Shown: positions 31,186 to 40,667 of the stretch, piece after piece
Layout of the letters: each line of letters starts with the position of its first letter
Position numbering within the stretch: position 1 is the stretch's first letter
NCBI GenBank assembly: GCA_947648495.1
Contig: CANSOA010000006.1
Span: forward strand, 29,915 to 93,914
From: an uncultured Clostridium sp.
GTDB taxonomy: Bacteria > Bacillota > Clostridia > TANB77 > CAG-508
Reading direction: 5' to 3'
Length of the DNA stretch: 64,000 nucleotides
The notes under the pieces: model-generated
What the model saw: only the letters and a program-made list of their open reading frames with translations
Told to the model about the DNA's origin: nothing
The model's database searches: none
Program-made: the position numbers and the translations under genes

Positions 31186-31680
31186 TGGCATCACCTCCAA
31201 TCTATGAAGATCAAAAGTGGCAACCACAAGTCTGCTTCTCCTTGTTTAAGGTGTAGTATATTACGAAAGTTTTCAAAATACAAGACAAATCGTTCGACGA
31301 AATACGACAATGTTTTGAAAATAAGGTTTTTATGTATTAAAATTATAAAAAGTCAGTATTTATTAAAAAATACTGATTTTTTTAGTGGAAAAATGAAATA
31401 TATTTTTTGTTAACCAAATAATTCTTCGCAAAATCATGTAATTGTTAAAATGTTCAATCACACAAATCACAATTTTGAGTTGTTCGCAGAGTTATCCACA
31501 TTGTCCACACTGTCTGAAAAGTGATTTCTGTGGAAAAGTCAGTAAAAATATTATGTTGTTTTACAAAATGATTACAAAAAGACAAAAATTTAACAAAAAT
31601 ATTACAAAAGAAAAAAACAAGTAATCAAAATGTTACAAAAAAAGGATTGACATTGTGGATAAATTAGCATATAATATAAA

Positions 31681-31702
31681 TATATGAACATATATTCATA
31701 TA
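31681..31702. promoter_or_regulatory. ArsR/SmtB-type operator
   Basis: Perfect inverted repeat TATATGAA-CATATA-TTCATATA directly upstream of the ArsR-family gene. Confidence 0.75.
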
Positions 31703-31718
31703 AGACAAGGAGGAAAAT

Positions 31719-32072
31719 ATGGAATTTGAAATAACAGAACAAAATATAGTGGATTTTCAAAAAATCGAAAAGATTAAAAAAGTTTTGCCACAAGACGAAT
31801 TAATTTTTGAAATGGCAGAATTATTCAAAGTATTTGGCGATTCCACACGTATGAAAATCATTAGTGCACTTTTGGAAGATGAATTATGTGTTGGTGATAT
31901 TGCAGTTTTGACGAATTCAACGCCATCTGCGATTTCGCACCAATTGCGCGTTTTAAAGCAAACCAAACTTGTCAAATATCGAAAAGAAGGCAAAATTGTG
32001 TATTATTCGTTAGATGACGAACATGTCAGGGAAATTTATGAGAAAGGTCGTGAGCATGTTGAAGAAGTATGA
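31719..32072 (+). CDS. ArsR/SmtB family metal-responsive repressor (CadC-like)
   Basis: ELFKVFGDSTRMKIISALLEDELCVGDIAVLTNSTPSAISHQLRVLKQTKLVKYRKEGKIVYYSL; ELCVGDI motif. Confidence 0.92.
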   Translation: MEFEITEQNIVDFQKIEKIKKVLPQDELIFEMAELFKVFGDSTRMKIISALLEDELCVGDIAVLTNSTPSAISHQLRVLKQTKLVKYRKEGKIVYYSLDDEHVREIYEKGREHVEEV

Positions 32073-34116
32073 GTTTATTTTGAGAAATCTGGATTGTGCT
32101 AATTGTGCCAGAGAAATTGAAGAGAAAATTGCAGAAAATGAGAAGTTTGAAAGGGTTGTGGTCAATTTTAATACATTGAAATTGACATATGAATCAGAAA
32201 ATGAAAACAGAGAATTAATTGAAAAGTTAGTAAAATCCAAAGAACCAGATGTTGAAGTAATTGATGTAAAATCAAAAGCTACGAAAGAAGATAATAAAAT
32301 AAATTTTCAGATTTTGCGATTAATATTAGGAATGGGAATGGCAGGAATTGGATTTTTAGCCGGATTGCCAAGTGTAATTTCTAACATATTTGTGCTAATT
32401 GCTTATGTTATTTTGCTGTATCGAACCATTCTAAATGCAATAAAAATTTGGAAAATCAGCAAAAGCATCAACGAGAATTTTTTGGTGACGATTTCATGTT
32501 TTGGTGCCTTTTTAATTGGAGAACCGTTTGAAGGTCTTATGGTGATTATTCTTTATGAAATTGGGAAAATATTGGAAGATAAAGCGGTACATAAAACACG
32601 AAATTCCATTTCAGATTTAATGAATATCAAGCCAGAATATGCCAATTTGAAGACCAATTCTCAAACGCGTGAAATTGCTCCAGAAGATGTTAAAATTGGA
32701 GATGTCATTATTGTGAAACAAGGCGAAAAAATTCCATTAGACGGCATTGTAGTAAGTGGGGAAGCAGATTTGGATACAGCGTCATTGACGGGAGAAAGTA
32801 AGTTACAAAATGTAAAAATAGATGATAAAGTTTTGTCTGGAAGTGTTAATGTGCAAGGAATTTTGGAAGTTCAAGTAACGGAGAAATATGAAAACAGTAC
32901 AGTGAGCCGAATTCTAGAATTGGTGGAAAATGCAACAGACAAAAAAGCTAAAACGGAAACGTTTGTAAGCAAAGCTTCAAAAATTTATACGCCAATTGTG
33001 ATTATATTAGCCATTTTTGTCGCTGGATTTTTGCCATTTATAAGCGAGATTAGTTATGCGCAAAGCATCTATCGTGCCTTAATCTTTTTAGTGGTTTCTT
33101 GCCCATGTGCGATAGCAATTTCTGTCCCTCTTAGCTATTTTTCAGGAATTGGGAAAGCTTCAAAACAGGGAATTTTAATCAAAGGTAGCGATTATTTAGA
33201 CGCTTTAAAAAATATCAAACAAATTGTGTTTGACAAAACAGGAACACTTACCAAAGGTGAATTTGAAATCAAAGAAGTAAAGGTTTATGATGCAGATTAT
33301 ACGAAAGAACGAGTTTTGGAATTAGCGGTTTTGGGAGAAAGTTTTTCTAATCATCCAATTGCAAAATCGGTGCTAAAGAGTTGTAACATCGAAGTGGATT
33401 TGTCGCAAGTAAAAGCGTTTGAGGAGATTGTGGGAAAAGGTTTGTGTTATGAAATAGAAGGTAAAAAAGTATGGGTTGGCAATCGAGATTTGGTTCAAAC
33501 AGAAATACAAGAAAAGGGAACTACAATTTTTGTGAAAATAGAAAATAAAGTAATTGGAAGTCTTATTATAAGTGATATGATAAAAGAAGGCACCAAACAA
33601 GCCATTGAAAACTTAAATTTGCTTGGTATAAAAACCAAAATGTTTACTGGAGATAACAAACAAGTTGCAGAAGAAATTGCAAATGATTTGGGAATTCAGG
33701 AAGTGAAAGCTCAAATGTTACCAACTGATAAATATAACGAAATGGAGAAAATGCTAAAGCAAAAACAAAATTCGGATAAAGTTGCATTTGTGGGAGATGG
33801 AATTAATGATTCGCCTGTTTTGGCAAGATGTGATATTGGAATTTCAATGGGCGGAGTTGGCTCACAATCAGCGATTGAGGCATCAGATGTGGTGATTATG
33901 ACAGATAAAATTGAAAAAATCGTAGAAGGTATTCAAATTTCTAAGAAAACTTCTCGCATCATCAAACAAAATTTGGTTTTTGCTATTGGAGTTAAAATAG
34001 TTGTTTTAATTCTTAGTACACTGGGAATTTCAAATATGTGGCAAGCAATTTTTGCGGATGTGGGTGTCACTTTGCTTACAATTATGAATACTTTAAGGAT
34101 TTTATCAATACAATGA
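32056..34116 (+). CDS. Heavy-metal translocating P1B-type ATPase (Cd/Zn/Pb-like)
   Basis: DCANCA metal-binding motif, SCPCAIAI, DKTGTLTKGEF, GDGINDSPVLA. Confidence 0.94.
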   Translation: MLKKYEFILRNLDCANCAREIEEKIAENEKFERVVVNFNTLKLTYESENENRELIEKLVKSKEPDVEVIDVKSKATKEDNKINFQILRLILGMGMAGIGFLAGLPSVISNIFVLIAYVILLYRTILNAIKIWKISKSINENFLVTISCFGAFLIGEPFEGLMVIILYEIGKILEDKAVHKTRNSISDLMNIKPEYANLKTNSQTREIAPEDVKIGDVIIVKQGEKIPLDGIVVSGEADLDTASLTGESKLQNVKIDDKVLSGSVNVQGILEVQVTEKYENSTVSRILELVENATDKKAKTETFVSKASKIYTPIVIILAIFVAGFLPFISEISYAQSIYRALIFLVVSCPCAIAISVPLSYFSGIGKASKQGILIKGSDYLDALKNIKQIVFDKTGTLTKGEFEIKEVKVYDADYTKERVLELAVLGESFSNHPIAKSVLKSCNIEVDLSQVKAFEEIVGKGLCYEIEGKKVWVGNRDLVQTEIQEKGTTIFVKIENKVIGSLIISDMIKEGTKQAIENLNLLGIKTKMFTGDNKQVAEEIANDLGIQEVKAQMLPTDKYNEMEKMLKQKQNSDKVAFVGDGINDSPVLARCDIGISMGGVGSQSAIEASDVVIMTDKIEKIVEGIQISKKTSRIIKQNLVFAIGVKIVVLILSTLGISNMWQAIFADVGVTLLTIMNTLRILSIQ

Positions 34117-34215
34117 AGAGAGGCGGTAGCTTCTCTTTGTTACATTTATGTTACAAATTGAAAAAAGTATTGCATAAAAAAATTTTATTTGATATAAGTA
34201 AATAGAAGAAAAAGA

Positions 34216-34248
34216 CTGTATTTTATGTAAAATTTACATAAAATACAG
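34216..34248. repeat. 33-bp perfect palindrome
   Basis: ctgtattttatgtaaa-a-tttacataaaatacag, 16-bp arms, upstream of the EPS operon. Confidence 0.85.
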
Positions 34249-34377
34249 AAAAAGTATTGATTTTTGATAAAAAAAGTGATAAAATAAATATAACAAAAGA
34301 TTTTAAATCCACAGAATTATGTTAATCTGTAGATAAATTACAATAGAAAAAAGCTGATAGAAACACAGGAGGACTAA

Positions 34378-35470
34378 ATGAAAAAAAAGAAGATTTTATA
34401 TCTAGTGGAGGCAATGCGGTGGTGGTGTGTTTACCTATATGGTCGATATTGCAAACCGAATGTCAGAACAATTAGATGTAATAGTGGCTTATTCAACGAG
34501 AAAACAAACGCCAAAAGATTTTCAGAAATATTTTAATGAAACTGTCAAATTAGTGGAAGTAAAGAATTTTACAAGAAATATAAATCCTATCAAAGATATG
34601 AAAGCGATTTTTGAGGTGAAAAAGCTAATTAAGCAGGAAAAGCCAGATATCGTTCATATGCATTCTTCAAAAGCAGGAGCGATTGGCAGGTTAGCGATTT
34701 CAGAAAAACAAGCGAAATTATTTTATACGCCACATAGTTATGCATTTTGTAAAAAAGATGAATCAAATCTAAAAATTCACTTTTACAAACTGATTGAAAA
34801 AATTTTGGGACTGCGAAAATGTACAACCATTGCATGTTCCAAAGGGGAATATGAGGAAGCTCTCCAAATTACAAAAAATAGTCTCTATATTAATAATGGA
34901 ATTGATTTAGAAGATATGGAGCAAGCAATTTATGGTCAAACGGAAAGGCCGATGGACAGAAGTCATTTGAAAATATGTACAGTAGGACGAATTGGGTATC
35001 AGAAAAATCCAATGTTATTTAATAAAATAGCAGAAATGTTTCCAGATATGCAATTTACTTGGATTGGTGATGGAAATTTAAGAGAAATTCTAAAATCACC
35101 GAATATTAAGGTATTGGGTTGGTGTGACCGAACAACAGCGTTACAACACCTCTATCAAAATGACATTTTTATTTTACCTTCTCTGTGGGAAGGATTACCG
35201 ATTACGTTACTAGAAGCTATGTATTTAAAAAAAATTTGTATTGTTAGTAATGTAATGGGGAATAGAGATGTTATCGAAAATGGAAAAAATGGGTTTGTTT
35301 GCAAAAAGCAAGAAGAATATTACCAACTGATTGAAAAAATAAAAAATGCTGAAGTGGATTACCTAAAAATCAAGGATAAGGCAAGACAAACTATTGTTAC
35401 AAATTATAATATGGAACAAATTGCAAAGCAATATTTGGAAATTTATGAAAAGGGAGATGATTGTTATTAA
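34378..35470 (+). CDS. Glycosyltransferase family 4, reading frame interrupted by +1 shift at CGG 34417
   Basis: ATG with GGAGG RBS; MKKKKILYLVEAM [C] GGGVFTYMVDIANRMSEQLDVIVAYSTR...; without the shift frame 0 reads MRWWCVYLYGRYCKPN. Confidence 0.9.
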
Positions 35471-37268
35471 AGAGCTAGAATTAAAACAATTTTTAAAATT
35501 ATTTTGGGATAAAAAAATATTTATTATTTTTATTATGTTGGTGTTCGCTGTGCTGGGGGGCGTGAAAACGAAGTATTTTACAACGCCTGTTTATCAAGCA
35601 AGTGTAAAATTGATTTGTGCAAGAACTGAAGAAAAAATCAATGAGGGAGCAACAGTTAGTTCATCAGAATTGTCGATGCCATCAAGTTTGGCTGATACGT
35701 ATGCAGAATTAATAAGAAGTGATTTGGTGGTTAGTCAAGTTCTTCAAAATTTGGGATTGAATATGTCAATCGGTCAATTGAGTAATAGTGTAACTTTGAC
35801 GCCATTAACAAGGGTGTATTATCAAGTAAGTGTTACCAGTATGGAAAGAGAAAAAGCGGCAGAAATTGCCAATGAATTTGTTAAGGTATTTTCAGAAGAA
35901 GTTAAGAAATTTTATGAAATTGACAATATTTATGTTGTTGATACAGCACAAGTACCAGATGGACCTGTGAATATTAATATTACAAAAAGTGTTAAAATTT
36001 TTGCTGGAATTGGATTTGTGGTGGCAGCGGCAGCGATTATCATTATGTTTATTTTCAATAATACAGTAACTAATTCTGAACAAATTAAAAGATACACAAA
36101 ACTTACTACTTTGGCTTCTATACCAAAATATAGTGGAAATGAAGATTTAATTACTTTAAAGGATTCAAAATCACCATATGCGGAAAGTATTAAAATATTA
36201 AGAACTAATTTGCAATATATGTATGATAAAGGTGAATTACAAACTGTGGCAATAACTAGCAGTTTGCCAGGAGAAGGAAAAAGTTGGTTGACAGCGAATC
36301 TTGCGGTAGCATTTGCCAATACAGGTAAAAAGACATTGATTATTGACGCTGATATGAGAAGAGGTAGACAACATAGATTATTTAAAGTAAGAAAAGTTCC
36401 AGGTTTGTCAGAATTTTTAAGGTCGACTTTGGGAAGTACAGATATGATTGCAGTCAAAGGCAGAAGAGTGAGAAAAGGTTTTGGCATTATGAATCGATTT
36501 TTGAAAATTGATAAAGTGCCGGGTGTTGGAGATAGTATTTATAAAGAGGATTATATTACTTCTAAAATGGATGGCAAGGGCAGAAGAAAATCTTTAAAAA
36601 TGGAAACAGAAGATTCAGAAGAAGTAGAAGTTACCATTGAGCCAGAGAAAAAGACAAAAGGCAGAAGAGCAGCTAAAAAGACAGATGAAAAAGAAACAGT
36701 GGCAAAGAAATCTACTAAAAAGACGACAAAAAAAGCTGAAAAAGAAAAGGAACCAGAAAAAGCGAAGAAAGAAACAACAAAGAAAACAACGTCGAGAAAA
36801 AGCACCAAAAAAGTGACAGACGAGGAAATCGAAAAGAAAATAGTAGAGAAAAAAGAACCAATTGCTCAAGAAGTAGAAGGGAATGAACCAAATATTTTTG
36901 AATTTATCAATGAAACAGGAATTGAGAATTTATATGTTATTTCATCTGGTAGTGAGCGATTAGAATCTTCTGAGTTGTTGTCAACGAATAAATTTGAGGA
37001 AGCGTTAGAAGAATTGAAAGAAGAATTTGATATGATTGTTGTGGATACCCCACCTGTTTCAGTTGTGGCAGATGGATTTATCGTCTCAAGAATGGTAGAT
37101 ACGAATATGATTGTTTTAAAACATGGAAATACGGAAATTAATGAGCTAAATAAAATCAAAAATAACATTCAAGAAATTGGCGGAGAAGTAATCGGAACGG
37201 TTATTAATAAGATTCCAGATGCTAATAAGAAGTATTATAATACGTATTATAATAAAAAAGTAAAATAG
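35457..37268 (+). CDS. Wzz/BY-kinase fusion (capsular tyrosine kinase) with Lys/Thr-rich insertion
   Basis: Wzz domain, SSLPGEGKSWLTANLAVAFANTGKKTLIIDADMRRGRQHRLF, MIVVDTPPVSVVAD, C-terminal KKYYNTYYNKKVK tyrosine cluster. Confidence 0.9.
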   Translation: MIVIKELELKQFLKLFWDKKIFIIFIMLVFAVLGGVKTKYFTTPVYQASVKLICARTEEKINEGATVSSSELSMPSSLADTYAELIRSDLVVSQVLQNLGLNMSIGQLSNSVTLTPLTRVYYQVSVTSMEREKAAEIANEFVKVFSEEVKKFYEIDNIYVVDTAQVPDGPVNINITKSVKIFAGIGFVVAAAAIIIMFIFNNTVTNSEQIKRYTKLTTLASIPKYSGNEDLITLKDSKSPYAESIKILRTNLQYMYDKGELQTVAITSSLPGEGKSWLTANLAVAFANTGKKTLIIDADMRRGRQHRLFKVRKVPGLSEFLRSTLGSTDMIAVKGRRVRKGFGIMNRFLKIDKVPGVGDSIYKEDYITSKMDGKGRRKSLKMETEDSEEVEVTIEPEKKTKGRRAAKKTDEKETVAKKSTKKTTKKAEKEKEPEKAKKETTKKTTSRKSTKKVTDEEIEKKIVEKKEPIAQEVEGNEPNIFEFINETGIENLYVISSGSERLESSELLSTNKFEEALEELKEEFDMIVVDTPPVSVVADGFIVSRMVDTNMIVLKHGNTEINELNKIKNNIQEIGGEVIGTVINKIPDANKKYYNTYYNKKVK

Positions 37269-37279
37269 AAACAAAAAAA

Positions 37280-37310
37280 TAGCGGACTTGTGCTTTTTAA
37301 AAGTCCGCTA
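37280..37310 (+). other. Strong intercistronic hairpin without U-tract
   Basis: TAGCGGACTT-tgtgcttttta-AAGTCCGCTA. Confidence 0.65.
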
Positions 37311-37336
37311 TACTTATAAAAGAAAGGGATATACAG

Positions 37337-38491
37337 ATGAAAATAAAGCAAGATTTTTTTGTAAGAACGACAGTAATTATTGGAGCAATGATATTTTTGA
37401 TATTGGGAGCAAAGGCTGTAAGATATACAATTATGAAGGAAGTTCTTGTGGATATGAGTTTCGGACATGGATTAATTGGTGCGATTAACAATTATATGCA
37501 AGATGATTATGAAGATGAGAATCAAACAGAAGAGGAGAAAAATGCGAGAGTAAATACGGCAAAATTATTTACAAATATTAATTTTTTTGATTTAACAACT
37601 TATGGAGAGTTTGAAGTTTATATTACAATTGTATGGAATACGATATTATTATGCATTATATTTTCTTTAAGAAAGAAATTAAATGTTGCACAAGCGATAT
37701 TTTTGGTACTTACAATATTAGTACTTAACATATTTGATTTTAATTTAGCAAAAGAACCTGTTCAGATGTTGTACTTTTTTTCAATATATATTGTGATTAC
37801 AAGTAAAGTTTTAAAGGATAGTTTTAAATATATATTGTGTTTTTTAGTATTGTATTGGGCTTCTGTTTCGTTTAGAGATTACTATATATTAATTGCAGTG
37901 TTTATGTTAGGAGCTTCTTGGATTTGTAAAACTTTTATATTAATGAAAGAGAAATTAAGAATTTATGATATTATGGTGGTAATTTTTGCATTGGGTGTTG
38001 GATATTTTTTATTACTTACAGTTGCCAAAGTTGCTATGCCACAAGAATATAATGAGCTTGTTAGGGTTAGAACAAGACAGTCAGATGCTAGAACTGATAT
38101 TAGTAATTGGATTACAAATGATGCCTCAAATCCAGTATTATTTACGTTAGATTATTTGGTTATGCTTCTTCGTATGATGATACCAATTGAACTGATTATG
38201 TTTGGTCCAAAGTATTGGCCTTATGTTGTTTATCAAATTATGGTAACGTTTTATGTGGTAATGGCTTTGAAAAATATTCGTAAAAATCATAAATCAAAAA
38301 ATGTTGCTTTGTATGTGTATTTGGGATTTTTGTGTGGTTCAGCAACATTTGAACCAGATTTTGGTTCGTGGGTGCGTCATGAAGCGGCGATTGCGCCAGT
38401 GTTGTTCATTTTGGCGGATATGTATAAATTTAAAATATCGAGGACAGATTTACATTTGAAGGAATTAGAAAAAGTAGAGCAAGGAGAATAA
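37337..38491 (+). CDS. Multi-TM polysaccharide polymerase-like (Wzy/EpsG-type) protein
   Basis: Polytopic membrane protein within EPS cluster. Confidence 0.55.
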   Translation: MKIKQDFFVRTTVIIGAMIFLILGAKAVRYTIMKEVLVDMSFGHGLIGAINNYMQDDYEDENQTEEEKNARVNTAKLFTNINFFDLTTYGEFEVYITIVWNTILLCIIFSLRKKLNVAQAIFLVLTILVLNIFDFNLAKEPVQMLYFFSIYIVITSKVLKDSFKYILCFLVLYWASVSFRDYYILIAVFMLGASWICKTFILMKEKLRIYDIMVVIFALGVGYFLLLTVAKVAMPQEYNELVRVRTRQSDARTDISNWITNDASNPVLFTLDYLVMLLRMMIPIELIMFGPKYWPYVVYQIMVTFYVVMALKNIRKNHKSKNVALYVYLGFLCGSATFEPDFGSWVRHEAAIAPVLFILADMYKFKISRTDLHLKELEKVEQGE

Positions 38492-38494
38492 ATT

Positions 38495-39688
38495 ATGGAT
38501 AAAAAAGTTGGAATTGTTTCTTGTTATTTCAAACATAATTATGGAAGTATGTTGCAAGCGATTGCAACACAGAAGATTTTGGAGGATTGGAATATCCCAA
38601 ATGAGACAATTAATTTGGAAAAATTGAATCGAGAAATTGGAAAAGGAAAACGAAAATATTATGCCAATCAGTTGTTTAATTTTTCGTTTATGAAAGCCAA
38701 ATTGGGTATGGTGAAGTTGAAATTGTATTGTCGATTTTTTGGTGGAGATTTGGGCAAAAATATTAAGGTGAGAGATAAAAAGTTTGAGGAATTTGTGAAG
38801 AATTTTAAATTGTCTAAACCCTTTGAAACAATGGAAGATATTTGCAAAGAGGGAAATTATACAGATGTTTTGGTGGGAAGTGACCAGTTGTGGCTTCCAG
38901 TCAATATTGTGGCGGATTATTATACGCTTAATTTTGTGCCAGAAAAGGTAAATAAGATTTCGTTTGCAACGAGTTTTGGTGTGTCACAGATTCCAGAAAA
39001 ATATAAAGAACAATATCAAACTTTTTTGAATCGAATAGATTTTCTGTCTGTGAGAGAAGATTCTGGTGTGAAATTGGTGAAAGAGTTGACTAAAAGAGAG
39101 GCGAAATTAGTTTGTGATCCAACTTTGTTATTTAATAAGGAAGAATGGATGGATATGCAAAAAGAGGAACGTTTGATAAAGGACAAGTATATTTTTTGCT
39201 ATTTTCTGGGAAAAACAGTAGAATATCGAAAATTTGCCGAAAGATTAAAGGAAAAAACGGGCTACAAAATTGTGTCTTTGAACCATTTGGATGAATATGT
39301 GAAATATAGTGATAAATTTGCTGATGAGGCGCCTTTTGATGTGGACCCAAGTGATTTTTTGAATTTGGTGAGAAATGCGGAATTTGTGTGTACGGATTCG
39401 TTTCATGGAACGGTGTTTTCACTGATTCATCATAAGAAATTTTTTGTGTTTAGACGTTATCCGAATCGCTCGAAGGTTTCGACGAATTCGAGGTTGGATT
39501 CGTTGTTGAAAATTGTTGGTTTGACAGATAGGCTATTAGAGGGAACAGAAGAGGTTGCCGAATGGATGGAAAAGCAAATTGATTATGAAGTTGTAGATGC
39601 AAAGTTGGAGTTATTGCGTGAGGAGTCGAAGGAATTTTTGAGGGAAGCGTTGGAACACAAGGGGGAATCAAGTGAAGGAAAAAAATAG
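38495..39688 (+). CDS. Polysaccharide pyruvyl transferase family protein
   Basis: KVGIVSCYFKHNYGSMLQAIATQKIL; DVLVGSDQLWLP; CDPTLLFNKEEW; CTDSFHGTVFSLI. Confidence 0.9.
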   Translation: MDKKVGIVSCYFKHNYGSMLQAIATQKILEDWNIPNETINLEKLNREIGKGKRKYYANQLFNFSFMKAKLGMVKLKLYCRFFGGDLGKNIKVRDKKFEEFVKNFKLSKPFETMEDICKEGNYTDVLVGSDQLWLPVNIVADYYTLNFVPEKVNKISFATSFGVSQIPEKYKEQYQTFLNRIDFLSVREDSGVKLVKELTKREAKLVCDPTLLFNKEEWMDMQKEERLIKDKYIFCYFLGKTVEYRKFAERLKEKTGYKIVSLNHLDEYVKYSDKFADEAPFDVDPSDFLNLVRNAEFVCTDSFHGTVFSLIHHKKFFVFRRYPNRSKVSTNSRLDSLLKIVGLTDRLLEGTEEVAEWMEKQIDYEVVDAKLELLREESKEFLREALEHKGESSEGKK

Positions 39689-40667
39689 ATGTATCAATTT
39701 TATTAAAGGAATTTGTTGTATAGCTGTTATATTGTCGCATTGTTCGTTTCCAAATAAAGTAGGCAATTTGATTACGTATCCTTTAAAAATTGCGGTTCCA
39801 TTTTTCTTTGTGATTTCTGGCTATTTTTCGTACCAGAAGGATAATCGAAAGTTGTTTGATAAGGCGATTCATATTTTGAAATTGTTATTGGTAGCCGAAG
39901 CGATTTATGTAGTATATTTTTGGTTTTTTGATAGAGCGCAATTGGAGAGAAATTTTAGTGGAATGAAGCAGATTTTAAAGATTGTTTTTGTGGGGACATT
40001 ATCGACCAATAATGCATTGTGGTTTTTGTATGCATTGTTTTGGAGTTATGTGAGTTTGATGATAATCAATCAGTTAAAATTGTATCGAATTTTTCATCCA
40101 CTTTCAGTGGTGGTTTTGGTTGGGCATGTGCTGGTTAGAAGTTTTGTAAAAGAGTATGGTTGGTATGAGGATGTTTATTTTAGAAACTTTTTATGGTTTG
40201 GTCTGCCATTTGTTCTTCTTGGAAGTTTTATGAAAAAAGATGAGAAAAAGTGGATGGAATTTTTTAGTAATAAAAAGTGTATAGCAGGGGCAATCTTGGG
40301 TGAAATTTTGATGGTTGTAGAGTATTTGTTATATGAATCACAAGACTATTATATTGGAACAGTGATTACGACATTTTTTGTATTTTTGTTTGCTGTCAAA
40401 AATCCGAAGGTTTATATTAGTAGAACAGTTGAATGGATAGGAGATAAGCTTTCAATGTATGTGTATATTTTACATATACTTGGTATGGATGTTGTTGTGT
40501 TGCTAGGAAATTCTATGAAAATATCCAATACGTTGATTTTTGGATGGTTAAGACCAGTTTTATCCATTCTTGTAACATTGGGAATGTCTTATGTGATTGA
40601 TTGGAGCGTTCGTAGGATGAAACAGAAAAAGTTATGGAATAGGAGTCAAAATTATGAGCAAAACTAG
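39672..40667 (+). CDS. Acyltransferase family 3 (OafA-like)
   Basis: RCINFIKGICCIAVILSHCSFP, VPFFFVISGYFSY. Confidence 0.85.
   Translation: MKEKNRCINFIKGICCIAVILSHCSFPNKVGNLITYPLKIAVPFFFVISGYFSYQKDNRKLFDKAIHILKLLLVAEAIYVVYFWFFDRAQLERNFSGMKQILKIVFVGTLSTNNALWFLYALFWSYVSLMIINQLKLYRIFHPLSVVVLVGHVLVRSFVKEYGWYEDVYFRNFLWFGLPFVLLGSFMKKDEKKWMEFFSNKKCIAGAILGEILMVVEYLLYESQDYYIGTVITTFFVFLFAVKNPKVYISRTVEWIGDKLSMYVYILHILGMDVVVLLGNSMKISNTLIFGWLRPVLSILVTLGMSYVIDWSVRRMKQKKLWNRSQNYEQN

Noticed and set aside
31204-31413. Plus-strand ORF MKIKSGNHKSASPCLRC... as a real gene
   Set aside because: It lies antisense to the putative toxin 5' UTR/promoter, has low-complexity content and no homology motifs.
31440-31670. 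Chromosomal origin of replication at the DnaA boxes
   Set aside because: Only two perfect boxes, no dnaA/dnaN/rpmH neighbours, no clear DUE or box cluster.
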